Of a stretch of DNA of 64,000 bases, positions 44,370-54,707 are shown in pieces (positions within the stretch are counted from its first letter, which is position 1; each line of letters begins with the position of its first letter). Source of the stretch: Georgenia sp. M64 (GTDB taxonomy: Bacteria; Actinomycetota; Actinomycetes; Actinomycetales; Actinomycetaceae); NCBI RefSeq assembly GCF_038049925.1, contig NZ_CP145809.1:3754599-3818598 (forward strand), written 5' to 3'. The notes beneath the pieces are model-generated. The model did no database searches. It was not told where the DNA came from and worked only from the letters and a program-made list of their open reading frames with translations. A program made the translations under genes and the position numbers.

Positions 44370-45175
44370 GCCCCCCTCGTCCCGGCCGGTGCGCCGAGAT
44401 ACACCTCGATGACCCGCGGGTCGGCCTGGACCTCTGCCACGGTGCCCTCGCTGAGCACGCTGCCCTGGTGCAGCACCGTGACGGAGTCGGCGAACGAGCG
44501 CAGGAACTGCATGTCGTGCTCGACGACGACGACCGTTCGTCGTCGCCCCACCGTGCGGAGCAGCTCACCCGTCTGCTCGCGCTCGGCCTGGCTCATCCCG
44601 GCGACGGGCTCGTCGAGGAGGAGCAGCCGGGCGTCCTGGACGAGGAGCATCCCGATCTCGAGCCACTGCTTCTGGCCGTGGGCCAGCTCCCCCGCGGGCC
44701 GGTCCCGTTCCGCGGCCAGGCCGACCGTCTCCATGGCCTCCTCCACCACCTCGACGCGACGACGGGGCCGGAGGAGCTGGTGCACCGGGCGCCGGGCGCC
44801 GGCCGCGATGTCGAGGTTCTGGACCACCGTGAGGCCCTCGATGACGCTCGCGGTCTGGAAGGTGCGGCCGACCCCCGCTCGCACGACCTGGTGGACCTTC
44901 CGGCCGATGAGCTCGGCGCCACCGAACCGGGCCGACCCGGTCGCCGGGGTCAGGCCCGTGATGGCGTCGACGACCGTGGTCTTCCCGGCGCCGTTCGGGC
45001 CGATGAGGAAGCGCAGGTCCCCCTGGACGACCGTGAGGTCGATGCCGTCGACGGCGACGAACCCGCCGAAGCTCACGCGCAGCCCCCGGACCTCGAGGTA
45101 GTCGTGGGCGACGTCCTGGGTGGCGAGGAGCCGGTCGACCCGCGCCGGGTCACGGGTGGTGTCGTGGTCGCTCAT
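44366..45175 (-). CDS. urtD: urea ABC transporter ATP-binding subunit UrtD
   Basis: A 269-aa ATPase of the LivG/UrtD type. Walker A GPNGAGKTTVVDAITG, then GVGRTFQTASVIEGLTV, a degenerate signature ELAHGQKQWLEIGMLL (typical of UrtD), Walker B LLLLDEPVAGMSQ, and the switch VVVEHDMQFLR. The first 28 residues (MSDHDTTRDPARVDRLLATQ) are extra. The start is ATG 45175, overlapping the urtC stop (ATGA). Confidence 0.92.
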   Translation of the reverse strand: MSDHDTTRDPARVDRLLATQDVAHDYLEVRGLRVSFGGFVAVDGIDLTVVQGDLRFLIGPNGAGKTTVVDAITGLTPATGSARFGGAELIGRKVHQVVRAGVGRTFQTASVIEGLTVVQNLDIAAGARRPVHQLLRPRRRVEVVEEAMETVGLAAERDRPAGELAHGQKQWLEIGMLLVQDARLLLLDEPVAGMSQAEREQTGELLRTVGRRRTVVVVEHDMQFLRSFADSVTVLHQGSVLSEGTVAEVQADPRVIEVYLGAPAGTRGA

Positions 45176-46458
45176 GGGTGCCTCTCCGTGGTGGCGGCCA
45201 GGTGGTGGTCGGGATCGCTCGCCGCTGCGGCGGGCGGGTCGGCGTCGACGTGCCCCGCGGCGGCCCTGTGGTCGTCGGCACCGCCCACGGCGGTGGCGGC
45301 CCTGTCGGGACCGACCGCTGTGGTGGGCGCCCTGCCGGTGCCCTCGCCACGACCGACCGTGCCGGCGTCGTCCGCCCGCCCCGCCCACCGACGTCGACGC
45401 AGGGCGCCGGGGAGCTGGGCCAGCCCACCGGGGAGGAACGCGACCACGAGGATGAACAGGGCGCCCTGGAAGTAGGTCCAGAACGACGGGAACGACTCCG
45501 ACAGACCCGTCTCGGCCCAGGCCACCGCGACCGAGCCGAGCACGGGGCCGAGCAGGGTGGCCCGGCCGCCGATCGCGACACCGACGAGGAAGCCGATCGA
45601 GGGGACGACGCCGACATCGGCGGGCGAGATGATCCCGACGATCGGCACGAACAGGGCCCCGCCGACCGCGGCGAAGACGGCGGCCACCACGTACGCGAAG
45701 ACCTTGACCCGCACGGGGTCGTAGCCGAGGAAGCGCACGCGGTTCTCCTGGTCGCGCACCGCCACGAGCAGCTCGCCGTAGCGCGAGCGCATGAGTGCCC
45801 GGACGACCAGGACCATCACCAGCAGCGTGCCGGCGGCGACGAGGTAGAGCATCCGCCGGTTCACCGGGTCGGCGAGGTCGTAGCCGAAGAACGAGCGGAA
45901 GCCGTTGAGCCCGTTCGTCCCGCCGGTGGTCTGCTGCTGGCCCACGAGCAGGATCGCGAACGCCGCGGCGAGGGCCTGGCTGAGCACGGCGAAGTAGGCG
46001 CCGCGCACCTGCCGCCGGAACACCGCGGTGCCGAGCACGAGGGCGAGGATGGCGGGCACGGCCACGACGAGGACGACCGTCGTCGCGGGCGAGCGCATGG
46101 GCTCCCACCACCCGGGCACCTCACCGGTGCCGTACAGGAGCATGAAGTCCGGTACGCCGCCGGGGCCGGCGTCGGCGAGCTTGAGGTGCATCGCCATGAT
46201 GTAGGCGCCCAGGCCGAAGAACACGCCCTGGCCGAGGGTGAGCATCCCTCCCTGACCCCAGGCCAGGCCGATGCCGACGGCGACCATCGCCAGGCACAGG
46301 AAGCGGGCCAGGAGGCTGAGCCGGAAGTCGCTGAGCACCGCCGGTGCGAGGACCAGCAGGACGAGCGCCGCGACGGCGGTGAGGGCCCAGGTGCGGGCGG
46401 GGCCGGGGCGCAGGACGACGGCGGCCCACCGGCGCACGGCGGTGCTGCCGCCGCTCAT
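45172..46458 (-). CDS. urtC: urea ABC transporter permease UrtC
   Basis: A 428-aa LivM-type permease with about ten membrane helices, including GIGLAWGQGGMLTLGQGVFFGLG and the cytoplasmic loop ALMRSRYGELLVAVRDQENRVRFLGYDP that contacts the ATPases. The last 70 residues (GRADDAGTVGRGEGTG to TERHP) are a hydrophilic, Ala/Asp/His-containing tail not usual for the family. It overlaps urtB and urtD by four bases each. Confidence 0.92.
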   Translation of the reverse strand: MSGGSTAVRRWAAVVLRPGPARTWALTAVAALVLLVLAPAVLSDFRLSLLARFLCLAMVAVGIGLAWGQGGMLTLGQGVFFGLGAYIMAMHLKLADAGPGGVPDFMLLYGTGEVPGWWEPMRSPATTVVLVVAVPAILALVLGTAVFRRQVRGAYFAVLSQALAAAFAILLVGQQQTTGGTNGLNGFRSFFGYDLADPVNRRMLYLVAAGTLLVMVLVVRALMRSRYGELLVAVRDQENRVRFLGYDPVRVKVFAYVVAAVFAAVGGALFVPIVGIISPADVGVVPSIGFLVGVAIGGRATLLGPVLGSVAVAWAETGLSESFPSFWTYFQGALFILVVAFLPGGLAQLPGALRRRRWAGRADDAGTVGRGEGTGRAPTTAVGPDRAATAVGGADDHRAAAGHVDADPPAAAASDPDHHLAATTERHP

Positions 46459-47339
46459 GCCAGGCTCCTCGTCCGGACGGTGACCAGACCCTGCGGCCGC
46501 CACTGGAGGAAGAGGACCACGAGGGCGAGGAGGAGGACCTTGGCCAGGCTCGCCGTCGTCCCGAGCTGGAGGAACGCCTGGATGATGCCCAGGCCGAAGG
46601 CGGCCACCACCGCCCCCTTGATCTGCCCGATCCCGCCGACGACGACCACGAGGAACGCGTCGACGATGTAGCTCTGGCCCAGGGTCGGCCCGATGGAGCC
46701 GAGGAGGGTCAGCGCGACGCCCGCGACGCCGGCGATGCCCGAGCCGATGAAGAAGGTGAGCCGGTCGGTGGCCGCCGCGGAGATCCCCGACGTCTCGGCC
46801 AGGTCGCGGTTCTGCACGACCGCCCGGATCCGGCGGCCGAGCGACGTCCTGGCCAGGACGAGCGCGACGGCGGCGACGCAGACAACGGCGAGCAGCAGGA
46901 TGAAGAGCCGCGAGCGGGGCACCGACACCCCGAGCAGCTGGACGGGGCCGGCGAGCCACGACGGGGCGCGGACGTCGACGTTCGGTGCGCCGAAGACGTC
47001 GCGCGCCACCTGCTGGAGCACGAGGGCGACGCCCCAGGTGACGAGGAGCGTGTCGAGCGGGCGGCGGTGCATCCGGGAGATGAGCAGCACCTCGAGGACG
47101 ACGCCCATGAGGCCGCCGACGAGGAAGCCGACCACCACGGACACGAGCAGGGAGACGCCCGGGTCGGCCAGGACCTGCTGGACGACGAAGGCGGTGTAGG
47201 CGCCGGCCATCATGAACTCGCCGTGCGCCATGTTGATCACGCCCATCTGGCCGAACGTGAGGGCGAGGCCGAGCGCGGCGAGGAGGAGGACCGAGCCGAG
47301 GCTCAGGCCCGCGAAGAGCTGGGGTAGGACGGCGTCCAT
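46455..47339 (-). CDS. urtB: urea ABC transporter permease UrtB
   Basis: A 294-aa LivH-type permease: GLALTFGQMGVINMAHGEFMMAGAY is the family N-terminus, and GRRIRAVVQNRDLAETSGI is the ATPase-contact loop. It pairs with UrtC to form the membrane channel. It begins 64 bases below urtA and overlaps urtC by four bases. Confidence 0.92.
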   Translation of the reverse strand: MDAVLPQLFAGLSLGSVLLLAALGLALTFGQMGVINMAHGEFMMAGAYTAFVVQQVLADPGVSLLVSVVVGFLVGGLMGVVLEVLLISRMHRRPLDTLLVTWGVALVLQQVARDVFGAPNVDVRAPSWLAGPVQLLGVSVPRSRLFILLLAVVCVAAVALVLARTSLGRRIRAVVQNRDLAETSGISAAATDRLTFFIGSGIAGVAGVALTLLGSIGPTLGQSYIVDAFLVVVVGGIGQIKGAVVAAFGLGIIQAFLQLGTTASLAKVLLLALVVLFLQWRPQGLVTVRTRSLA

Positions 47340-47403
47340 CGTGCCTCCGTCTGCTGGGCGGTCCCCGCCCCGGACGGGCGGCCGGGGCGGGGACCGGCGG
47401 TGG

Positions 47404-48666
47404 TCAGGAGAGGCCGGCGGCCCAGTCGTAGGACTCCAGGAACGGGTCCGGCTCGATGGGCCCGTCCGAGCTCCACTCGGTGTGGATGAGCCCGTCCGGC
47501 CCGATCCGGCCGATGAGCGCGGTCTTGCTGAGGTGGTGGTTCTCGCCGTCGATCGTCACCGTGCCCTCGGGCGCCTCGAACGTCGTGCCGTCCGCGGCCT
47601 CCTGGACGGCGGCGACGTCGAAGGAGCCCGCCTCCTCCACCATCGCGCGCCAGAGGTGGAGGGAGGTGTAGGCGGCCTCCATCGGGTCGGAGGTCACCCG
47701 GTCCTCGCCGTAGGCCTCCTGGAACGCCGCGACGAACGCGTCGTTCTCGGGGCTGTCCACGGTCTGGTAGTAGTTCCAGGCGGTCAGCTGGCCCTCGACG
47801 TTGTCGATGCCGATGCCGCCGACCTCCTCCTCGGCGATCGAGACCGACATGACCGGCATCTCCTCGGCCGTCAGCCCGATGTTGCGGTACTCCTTGAAGA
47901 AGGCGACGTTGGAGTCACCGTTGAGGGTGTTGAAGACGGCGTCCGCGCCCGCCGAGCGCACCTTGCCGACGATCGTGGCGAAGTCGGTGTGGCCGAGCGG
48001 GGCGTACTCCTCGCCGAGCACCTCGATGCCGTGCTCCTGGGCGTAGGCGTTGATGATCTTGTTCGCCGTGCGGGGGAAGACGTAGTCCGACCCCACGAGG
48101 AACAGCGACGTCGCACCCTGCTCACGCAGGTAGTCCAGCGCGGGGATGATCTGCTGGTTCGTCGTGGCGCCGCTGTAGAAGATGTTCTCCGACGCCTCGA
48201 GGCCCTCGTACTGCACGGGGTAGAACAGCAGGGCGTCGTTCCCCTCGAAGACGGGCAGCATCGCCTTGCGGCTGGCGGAGGTCCAGCCGCCGAACACCGC
48301 CGCGACGCAGTCGGAGACGATGAGCTTCTCGGCCTTCTCCGCGAACACGGTGGGCTCGGAGGCGCCGTCCTCGGAGACGACCTCGAGCTGCTTGCCGAGG
48401 ACACCGCCGTCGGCGTTGATCTCCTCGGCCGCCAGCGAGAGGGAGTCGAAGACCGTCTGCTCGGAGATGGCCATGGTGCCGGAGAGGGAGTTGAGGAAGC
48501 CGATCTTGACGGTGTCGCCGGAGGTGTCCACGCAGGACTCGGCCGACGCGGCGGAGGTGTCCGCCTCGTCGCCACCGGCCACGCGCGCGCCGCAGGCGCT
48601 CAGCGTCATGGCCAGGGCGGCGACGGCGGCGAGCGCCACGCGGGTCCGCAGGGGTGTGGGGGTCAT
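47404..48666 (-). CDS. urtA: urea ABC transporter substrate-binding lipoprotein UrtA
   Basis: A 420-aa lipoprotein. The lipobox LSACG gives Cys25. The mature protein has the UrtA pattern [79 protein letters not shown], and [17 protein letters not shown]. It binds urea outside the membrane. It heads urtABCDE, 333 bases below ureD with repeats in between, so it probably has its own promoter. Confidence 0.94.
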   Translation of the reverse strand: MTPTPLRTRVALAAVAALAMTLSACGARVAGGDEADTSAASAESCVDTSGDTVKIGFLNSLSGTMAISEQTVFDSLSLAAEEINADGGVLGKQLEVVSEDGASEPTVFAEKAEKLIVSDCVAAVFGGWTSASRKAMLPVFEGNDALLFYPVQYEGLEASENIFYSGATTNQQIIPALDYLREQGATSLFLVGSDYVFPRTANKIINAYAQEHGIEVLGEEYAPLGHTDFATIVGKVRSAGADAVFNTLNGDSNVAFFKEYRNIGLTAEEMPVMSVSIAEEEVGGIGIDNVEGQLTAWNYYQTVDSPENDAFVAAFQEAYGEDRVTSDPMEAAYTSLHLWRAMVEEAGSFDVAAVQEAADGTTFEAPEGTVTIDGENHHLSKTALIGRIGPDGLIHTEWSSDGPIEPDPFLESYDWAAGLS

Positions 48667-48807
48667 CGCAGGTTCCCTTGATTCGGGCCACGGGGGCCGG
48701 GGCTGGGGGTCGCGACGCCGTGTCGCGACGCCTGCGACGCTAGGAGTCCCCTGTTTCCGGGGACTGCCCGCACCGTTTCGGATGGGTAAACGCTGTGGCA
48801 GCCCCCG

Positions 48808-48938
48808 CCGACGGCGAACGATCCGTCGCCACCCACGCCCACCACCGACGGCGAACGATCACCTTGTCGCCACCCACGCCCACCACCGACGGCGAACGAT
48901 CCGGCGCCACCCACGCCCACCACCGACGGCGAACGATC
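48808..48938. repeat. tandem repeat (about 37 bp, four copies) between ureD and urtA
   Basis: The word CCGACGGCGAACGATC recurs at 48808-48823, 48845-48860, 48886-48901 and 48923-48938. The spacers of 21, 25 and 21 bases share CGCCACCCACGCCCACCA. The remaining stretch 48667-48807 holds the urtA leader and no other feature seen. On the minus strand the repeats lie upstream of urtA and might bind a regulator. The last copy merges into the palindromic element that follows. Confidence 0.8.
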
Positions 48939-49000
48939 CCTCCGTCGCCGAGTGAGAGTGGTGTGCCGGGATCACTCGGCGACACGGTGATCGCTCGTGT
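48934..49000. repeat. dispersed palindromic repeat, copy near ureD
   Basis: A 12-bp perfect stem, GTCGCCGAGTGA (48944-48955) with TCACTCGGCGAC (48972-48983), 16-base loop, extended outward by CGATC/GATCG (48934-48938 with 48989-48993). About four-fifths of its bases match the copies at 61997-62060 and 62141-62204. It touches the ureD stop codon (49000-49002), so here it may also end the urease transcript. Confidence 0.75.
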
Positions 49001-49818
49001 CAGACGGCCGCACCGGCTCGGCCCGCACGGAAGGCACCGGCCGTGACGGCGGCCAGAGAGCCCACCTCGAGCGGGCGCGGCTCGAGCGGCCCCGCCTCGG
49101 ACAACCTCTCGGCGGGGCCCATGCCTGCGCACCACGAGCTCCACCAGGGTGAGAGGCTCGCGCTGTGCGCCGCCGTCCCGAGCAGGCGCGCGAGGGCACC
49201 GGCACCATCGAGGTCGAACCTCGTCCCGCGCGCCGACGGGTCCCCGGCGGGACCGGGTCGCCACCCGAGGGCCAGCACGGTGTCCACCACGCGTGCCCGC
49301 CCGAGCACTGCCGGTGCGGTCCGCGCGGTCGGGCCGAGGTCCAGGTCCTCCACGAGCAGCTCGGCCCCGGCCTGCCGTACCGACGTGCGAGCCCGCAGAG
49401 CGCCGCCGGTCTCCCCCGTGCGGCCCAGGACGAGGACCTCTCGCAGCAAAGCCCGCGCGCCGTCGCCGAGCTCGACGTCGGTGGACCGCAGGACGTCCGC
49501 ACCGTCGGCGACCACGAACGGCAGCCCCTCCCACGTGAGCCTCGCACCGGCCCCGAGTCGCACCCGCACGGCCCACGAGGAGGGCTCCCCGCCCGCGTCG
49601 TAGGCCACCGTCCCGGCTGTCTCGACGACGTCCAGGCTCGCGCCGTCGCCCACCTCGACCTCGACGGCCACGTGGTCCCCACCCAGGAGCAGCGCCCCGG
49701 TGGCGACCACGGCGACGGCCGCCCCGGAAGCGTCGGAGCGGAGCAGCCGCGGGCTGAGCGCGCCGCCCTCGAGCCGGGTACGGACCCGGCCGGGGCCCCG
49801 CTCGACGGCGATCCTCAC
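49000..49818 (-). CDS. ureD: urease accessory protein UreD
   Basis: A 272-aa protein of the UreD/UreH family. It has [35 protein letters not shown] (usually TxATK in others), [23 protein letters not shown], and a C-terminal WWSSW segment. UreD binds apo-urease and guides UreF and UreG during nickel insertion. The GTG start at 49818 overlaps the ureG stop by four bases. It is the last gene of the urease operon. Confidence 0.88.
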   Translation of the reverse strand: MRIAVERGPGRVRTRLEGGALSPRLLRSDASGAAVAVVATGALLLGGDHVAVEVEVGDGASLDVVETAGTVAYDAGGEPSSWAVRVRLGAGARLTWEGLPFVVADGADVLRSTDVELGDGARALLREVLVLGRTGETGGALRARTSVRQAGAELLVEDLDLGPTARTAPAVLGRARVVDTVLALGWRPGPAGDPSARGTRFDLDGAGALARLLGTAAHSASLSPWWSSWCAGMGPAERLSEAGPLEPRPLEVGSLAAVTAGAFRAGRAGAAV

Positions 49819-50741
49819 CCGCGCGCGGCGCCGCGCAGGCCACCAGGGCCGCCGGCGGTCGGGGCGAGCTCCTCGCCCAGGTGGGTCTCGTGGTGGACGT
49901 GCTCGACCGTGTGCGCGCCGTCGGCGTGCCGGTGAGCGCCGGCCCCGTCGTGGCGGTGGACGAACGCGCTCCCCGGCGGCGCGCCCACGGCACCGGCCGC
50001 ACCGGCGGCGGCATCGTGGTCGTCGCCCTCGTGGCTGTGGAAGAAGCCCCCGCCGTCCTCGTCGGCGTGGAAGTGCGGTGCCATCGGCCCGGGGTCAGCG
50101 GGGACGAGGCGGCCGCCCGCGTGCTCGGCGAGCACGCCGCGGACCCACCCGCACAGCTCGGCCACCGAGGCGGGGTCCTCCCTCGAGAGCGCCAGCACCG
50201 GCCGGCCCTCGCGGGCGGCCTCGCCGTCGGCGACCATGCGCTCGACGTCGACGCCGACGTAGGGCGCCAGGTCGGTCTTGTTGACCACGAGCAGGTCGGC
50301 GCGGGCGATGCCGGGGCCGCCCTTGCGCGCGACGTCGCCGCCGCCGGCGACGTCCAGCACGAAGATCTGCGCGTCCACCAGGGCCGGGGAGAAGGTCGCG
50401 GTGAGGTTGTCCCCGCCGGACTCGACGAGGACGACGTCGAGCGGTGCGAAGTCCTCCTCGAGGTCCTCCACGGCGAGGAGGTTGGCCGTGACGTCGTCGC
50501 GGATGGCCGTGTGGGGGCAGGCACCGGTCTCCACCGCGCGGATCCGGTCGGGGTCGAGGACCCCGGCCGAGCGCAGGAAGCGCGCGTCCTCGTCGGTGTA
50601 GATGTCGTTGGTGATGACCCCGAGGGACAGGTCGGCCGACAGCTCCCGGCACAGCAGCGCGATGAGGGAGCTCTTGCCGGTGCCCACGGGTCCGGCGACG
50701 CCGAGCCGGAGGGACCGGGTGGGTGAGGTGTTCTCAGGCAC
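49815..50741 (-). CDS. ureG: urease accessory GTPase UreG with C-terminal His-rich tail
   Basis: A 308-aa protein, about 100 longer than usual. The G domain (10-205) has P-loop [10 protein letters not shown] (17-26), the metal-binding CPH (Cys75-His77), [14 protein letters not shown] and the NKTD base-recognition motif (about 154). Residues 221-290 form an extension with 14 His, including HFH, HSH, HRH twice and HVHHETH. His-rich UreG ends are usually N-terminal; here the tail is C-terminal. No ureE lies in the window, so the tail may store or deliver nickel. GTG 50741 overlaps ureF by eight bases. Confidence 0.93.
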   Translation of the reverse strand: MPENTSPTRSLRLGVAGPVGTGKSSLIALLCRELSADLSLGVITNDIYTDEDARFLRSAGVLDPDRIRAVETGACPHTAIRDDVTANLLAVEDLEEDFAPLDVVLVESGGDNLTATFSPALVDAQIFVLDVAGGGDVARKGGPGIARADLLVVNKTDLAPYVGVDVERMVADGEAAREGRPVLALSREDPASVAELCGWVRGVLAEHAGGRLVPADPGPMAPHFHADEDGGGFFHSHEGDDHDAAAGAAGAVGAPPGSAFVHRHDGAGAHRHADGAHTVEHVHHETHLGEELAPTAGGPGGLRGAARG

Positions 50742-51410
50742 TGAAGAGCCTCTCTGTGGTGGTGTCGTGGATCTCGGCCCACAGCTCGACGAGCGGGGCA
50801 CCGGTGGCGGGGATCTCGTGCGGGGCGGTCAGGTCCGCCACCCGCCCGGCGAGCTCCTCGATGAGCGGGTGGGCCGCGAGCACCCAGGCGGTGGCGTCGA
50901 CCGGGTCGACCGGGGCGAGCTTGAGCGCCGCGGCCGCGACCGTCTGGGCGTCGTCGTAGCCGACGAGGCGCGCGGTGTCGGTGGCGCCGAGGCCGGAGCG
51001 GGCGGCGAGCAGGCCGAGCGCGACGGGCCGGGAGGGGCGCGGCGGGCGCGGCGCCTCAGGGACCGGCCACAGCCGGTCCGCGAGTCGCAGGTACCCCCGG
51101 CCGAGCCGGCGCGAGGCCGACCGCAGCGCCGCACTGGGGGTCCGGGCGGCCCACGCCGTCTCCACCACGGCGAGGTCGCCGCCGGCGAGCGTCACGTGCC
51201 GCGCGACGACGGCGGCCCCGGCCTCCACCAGCACCACGGTCCGCAGCCGGGCGGCGAGGTAGGCGGGGACCTGGGCGGGCGGCATGCCGGCCCGCAGCGC
51301 CGGCTCGAGCCCGGCGGACTGGGTGTGGGCCCCGCTGGGCAGCCGGGCGTCGGCGAGCATCGCCAGCAGCAGGGGCGTCGAGCCGGGCGCGGCTGTCGGT
51401 GGTGCGCCCA

Positions 51411-51411
<1 letters not shown>
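50734..51411 (-). CDS. ureF: urease accessory protein UreF
   Basis: A 225-aa all-helical protein. It has [29 protein letters not shown], the usual UreF start (normally LPxGxFxxSxGLE), [13 protein letters not shown], and the [19 protein letters not shown] segment. UreF gates GTP hydrolysis by UreG in the UreDFG chaperone complex. The ATG shares its first base with the ureC stop (TGATG). Confidence 0.88.
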
Positions 51412-53106
<1,695 letters not shown>

Positions 53107-53114
<8 letters not shown>

Positions 53115-53526
53115 CGGTGGGTCCCGTCCCCTGGTTCGTCGCGGGTGCGTCGACCGCCACCGCGTCGGGCATGTCGGTCGCCGACGTGTCGAGCGCCCCG
53201 CCGTCGGCCTTGCCGCGCTGGATCCCGGGCACCCGGCGCGCCCCGCGCAGCGCGACCGCGGCCACGGTGCGCGAGGCTCCCGGCTCGAACCGCTGCGACG
53301 TGCCGGCCGGGACGTCGAGACGGAAGCCGTGGGCGGCCGCGCGGTCGAAGGCCAGGGCGGCGTTGGCGTCCGGCAGGTGCAGGTGGGAGCCGATCTGCAC
53401 GGGCCGGTCGCCGGTGTTGAGCACGACGAGCTCGAGCCGCTCGGCGGCCGTGCGGTCGGCGTTGAGCTCGATGGTGCCGGGGGCCACGCGCACGGCGCCC
53501 GGTCCGGAGGCGGAGATCCCTGCCAT
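53107..53526 (-). CDS. ureB: urease beta subunit UreB
   Basis: A 139-aa structural subunit: [56 protein letters not shown] is cut here to its key words [12 protein letters not shown] and [17 protein letters not shown], which are diagnostic. The C-terminal 40 residues ([20 protein letters not shown] and on) are a non-conserved acidic tail. It overlaps ureC by eight bases and lies 8 bases below ureA. Confidence 0.93.
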
Positions 53527-53534
53527 GGTGCTCC

Positions 53535-53837
53535 TCAGGCGATCGGCTGGTGGATGGTGACGAGCTTGCGCCCGTCGGGGAAGGTCGCCTCGACCTGGAC
53601 GTCCGGGAGCATGTCGGCGACGCCGTCCATGACCTCGTCCCGGCCGAGCACCGACCGCCCCTCGACCATGAGGTCGGCCACGCTGCGCCCCTCGCGCGCC
53701 CGCTCCACCACCCACGTGGTCAGCAGGGCGACCGTCTCGGGGTAGTTCAGGCGCACGCCGCGCTCGCGCCGGTCGCGCGCGACCATGCCGGCGACGGCGA
53801 GCAGCAGCTTCTCCTGCTCCGACGGTGTCAGGTGCAT
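53535..53837 (-). CDS. ureA: urease gamma subunit UreA
   Basis: A 100-aa subunit of standard size: [40 protein letters not shown], and the [15 protein letters not shown] end are all family hallmarks. The ATG at 53837 follows GGGAGG by four bases. It is the first gene of ureABCFGD; its promoter should lie in 53838-54025, but no clear element was seen. Confidence 0.95.
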   Translation of the reverse strand: MHLTPSEQEKLLLAVAGMVARDRRERGVRLNYPETVALLTTWVVERAREGRSVADLMVEGRSVLGRDEVMDGVADMLPDVQVEATFPDGRKLVTIHQPIA

Positions 53838-54025
53838 CGGCCCTCCCGCGGCGGTGTGGCCCCGCGTCCAGCGGGCGTACCCGATGGTCGCCGCCGGACG
53901 TTTCGGGCGTGTGACCGGCCGGGAACGGTCGTGTAACCCCTCCCGGGGCGGGTGCGCCGACGCCGGGGCGCGCCGACACCGCGCGGGCGCCACCGACGGG
54001 ACGGGCGCGCCCCTACGCTGGCCCC

Positions 54026-54635
54026 ATGTCAGACTTCCCGGCGCCCGCCCCAGAGACCTACCTGCTCGTCGACGGCGAGAACATCGACGCCACCCTGGGC
54101 ATGAGCGTGCTGGGCCGGCGGCCCGCCCCCGAGGAGCGTGCTGGGCCGGCGGCCCGCCCCCGAGGAGCGTCCGCGCTGGGACCGCATCCTCCACTTCACC
54201 CAGGAGGTCTGGCACGGCCAGGCGCGAGGGCTGTTCTTCCTCAACGCCACCTCGGGGCAGATGCCCATGAGCTTCGTCCAGGCGCTCCTCGCGATGAGCT
54301 ACCACCCGATCCCGCTGGCGGGCACGGGGACCGAGAAGGTCGTCGACATCGGTATCCAGCGCACGATGGACGCCATCCTCGAGCAGGGGCACGGCGACGT
54401 CGTCCTGGCCTCCCACGACGGCGACTACATCCCGCAGGTGGAGCGGCTCCTCGACGCCGGCCGCAAGGTGGGCGTGCTGTGCTTCCGGGAGTTCCTCAAC
54501 GGCCAGCTCGCCGACCTCACCGAGCGGGGTCTGCAGATCTACGACCTCGAGGACGACCTCGGCGCCTTCAACGCCGTGCTGCCGCGCGTGCGGATCATCC
54601 CGCTCGCGGCCTTCGACCCCTCCCGCTACCTGTAG
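54026..54635 (+). pseudogene. NYN (PIN-like) domain protein, frameshifted by a 31-bp duplication
   Basis: The first frame starts at ATG 54026 ([17 protein letters not shown], with the first catalytic Asp) and leaves its frame at the duplication 54107-54168. The remaining domain ([17 protein letters not shown] to the stop at 54635) is in another frame, with [20 protein letters not shown] holding the second acidic pair. Removing one 31-bp copy restores a 192-aa LabA/DUF88-type NYN ribonuclease. As written, only the short first part or a poor internal GTG (54138) could be translated. It may be a recent mutation, a reversible switch, or an assembly error. Confidence 0.8.
54107..54168 (+). repeat. 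perfect 31-bp tandem duplication inside the NYN gene
   Basis: Two identical 31-base copies, 54107-54137 and 54138-54168, each beginning GTGCTGGGCCGGCGG and ending GAGGAGC. Flanking bases GAGC and GT extend the identity. The length is not a multiple of three, so it shifts the reading frame by one. Confidence 0.95.
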
Positions 54636-54695
54636 CGCGACCGCTACCTGCAGCCCGACCGCTCCACGCCAGTCCGGGGCACCCGCGGCCGGCTC

Positions 54696-54701
54696 TAGAG
54701 T
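54696..54701 (+). promoter_or_regulatory. -10 element for leaderless amidohydrolase transcript
   Basis: TAGAGT six bases before ATG 54708, with no Shine-Dalgarno sequence in TCCCCC between, so transcription should begin at or next to the start codon. Confidence 0.5.
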
Positions 54702-54707
54702 TCCCCC

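Noticed and set aside
48795-49046. Small plus-strand frame over the repeats upstream of urtA
   Set aside because: The peptide only mirrors the DNA repeats (THAHHRRRT units) and there is no start signal.
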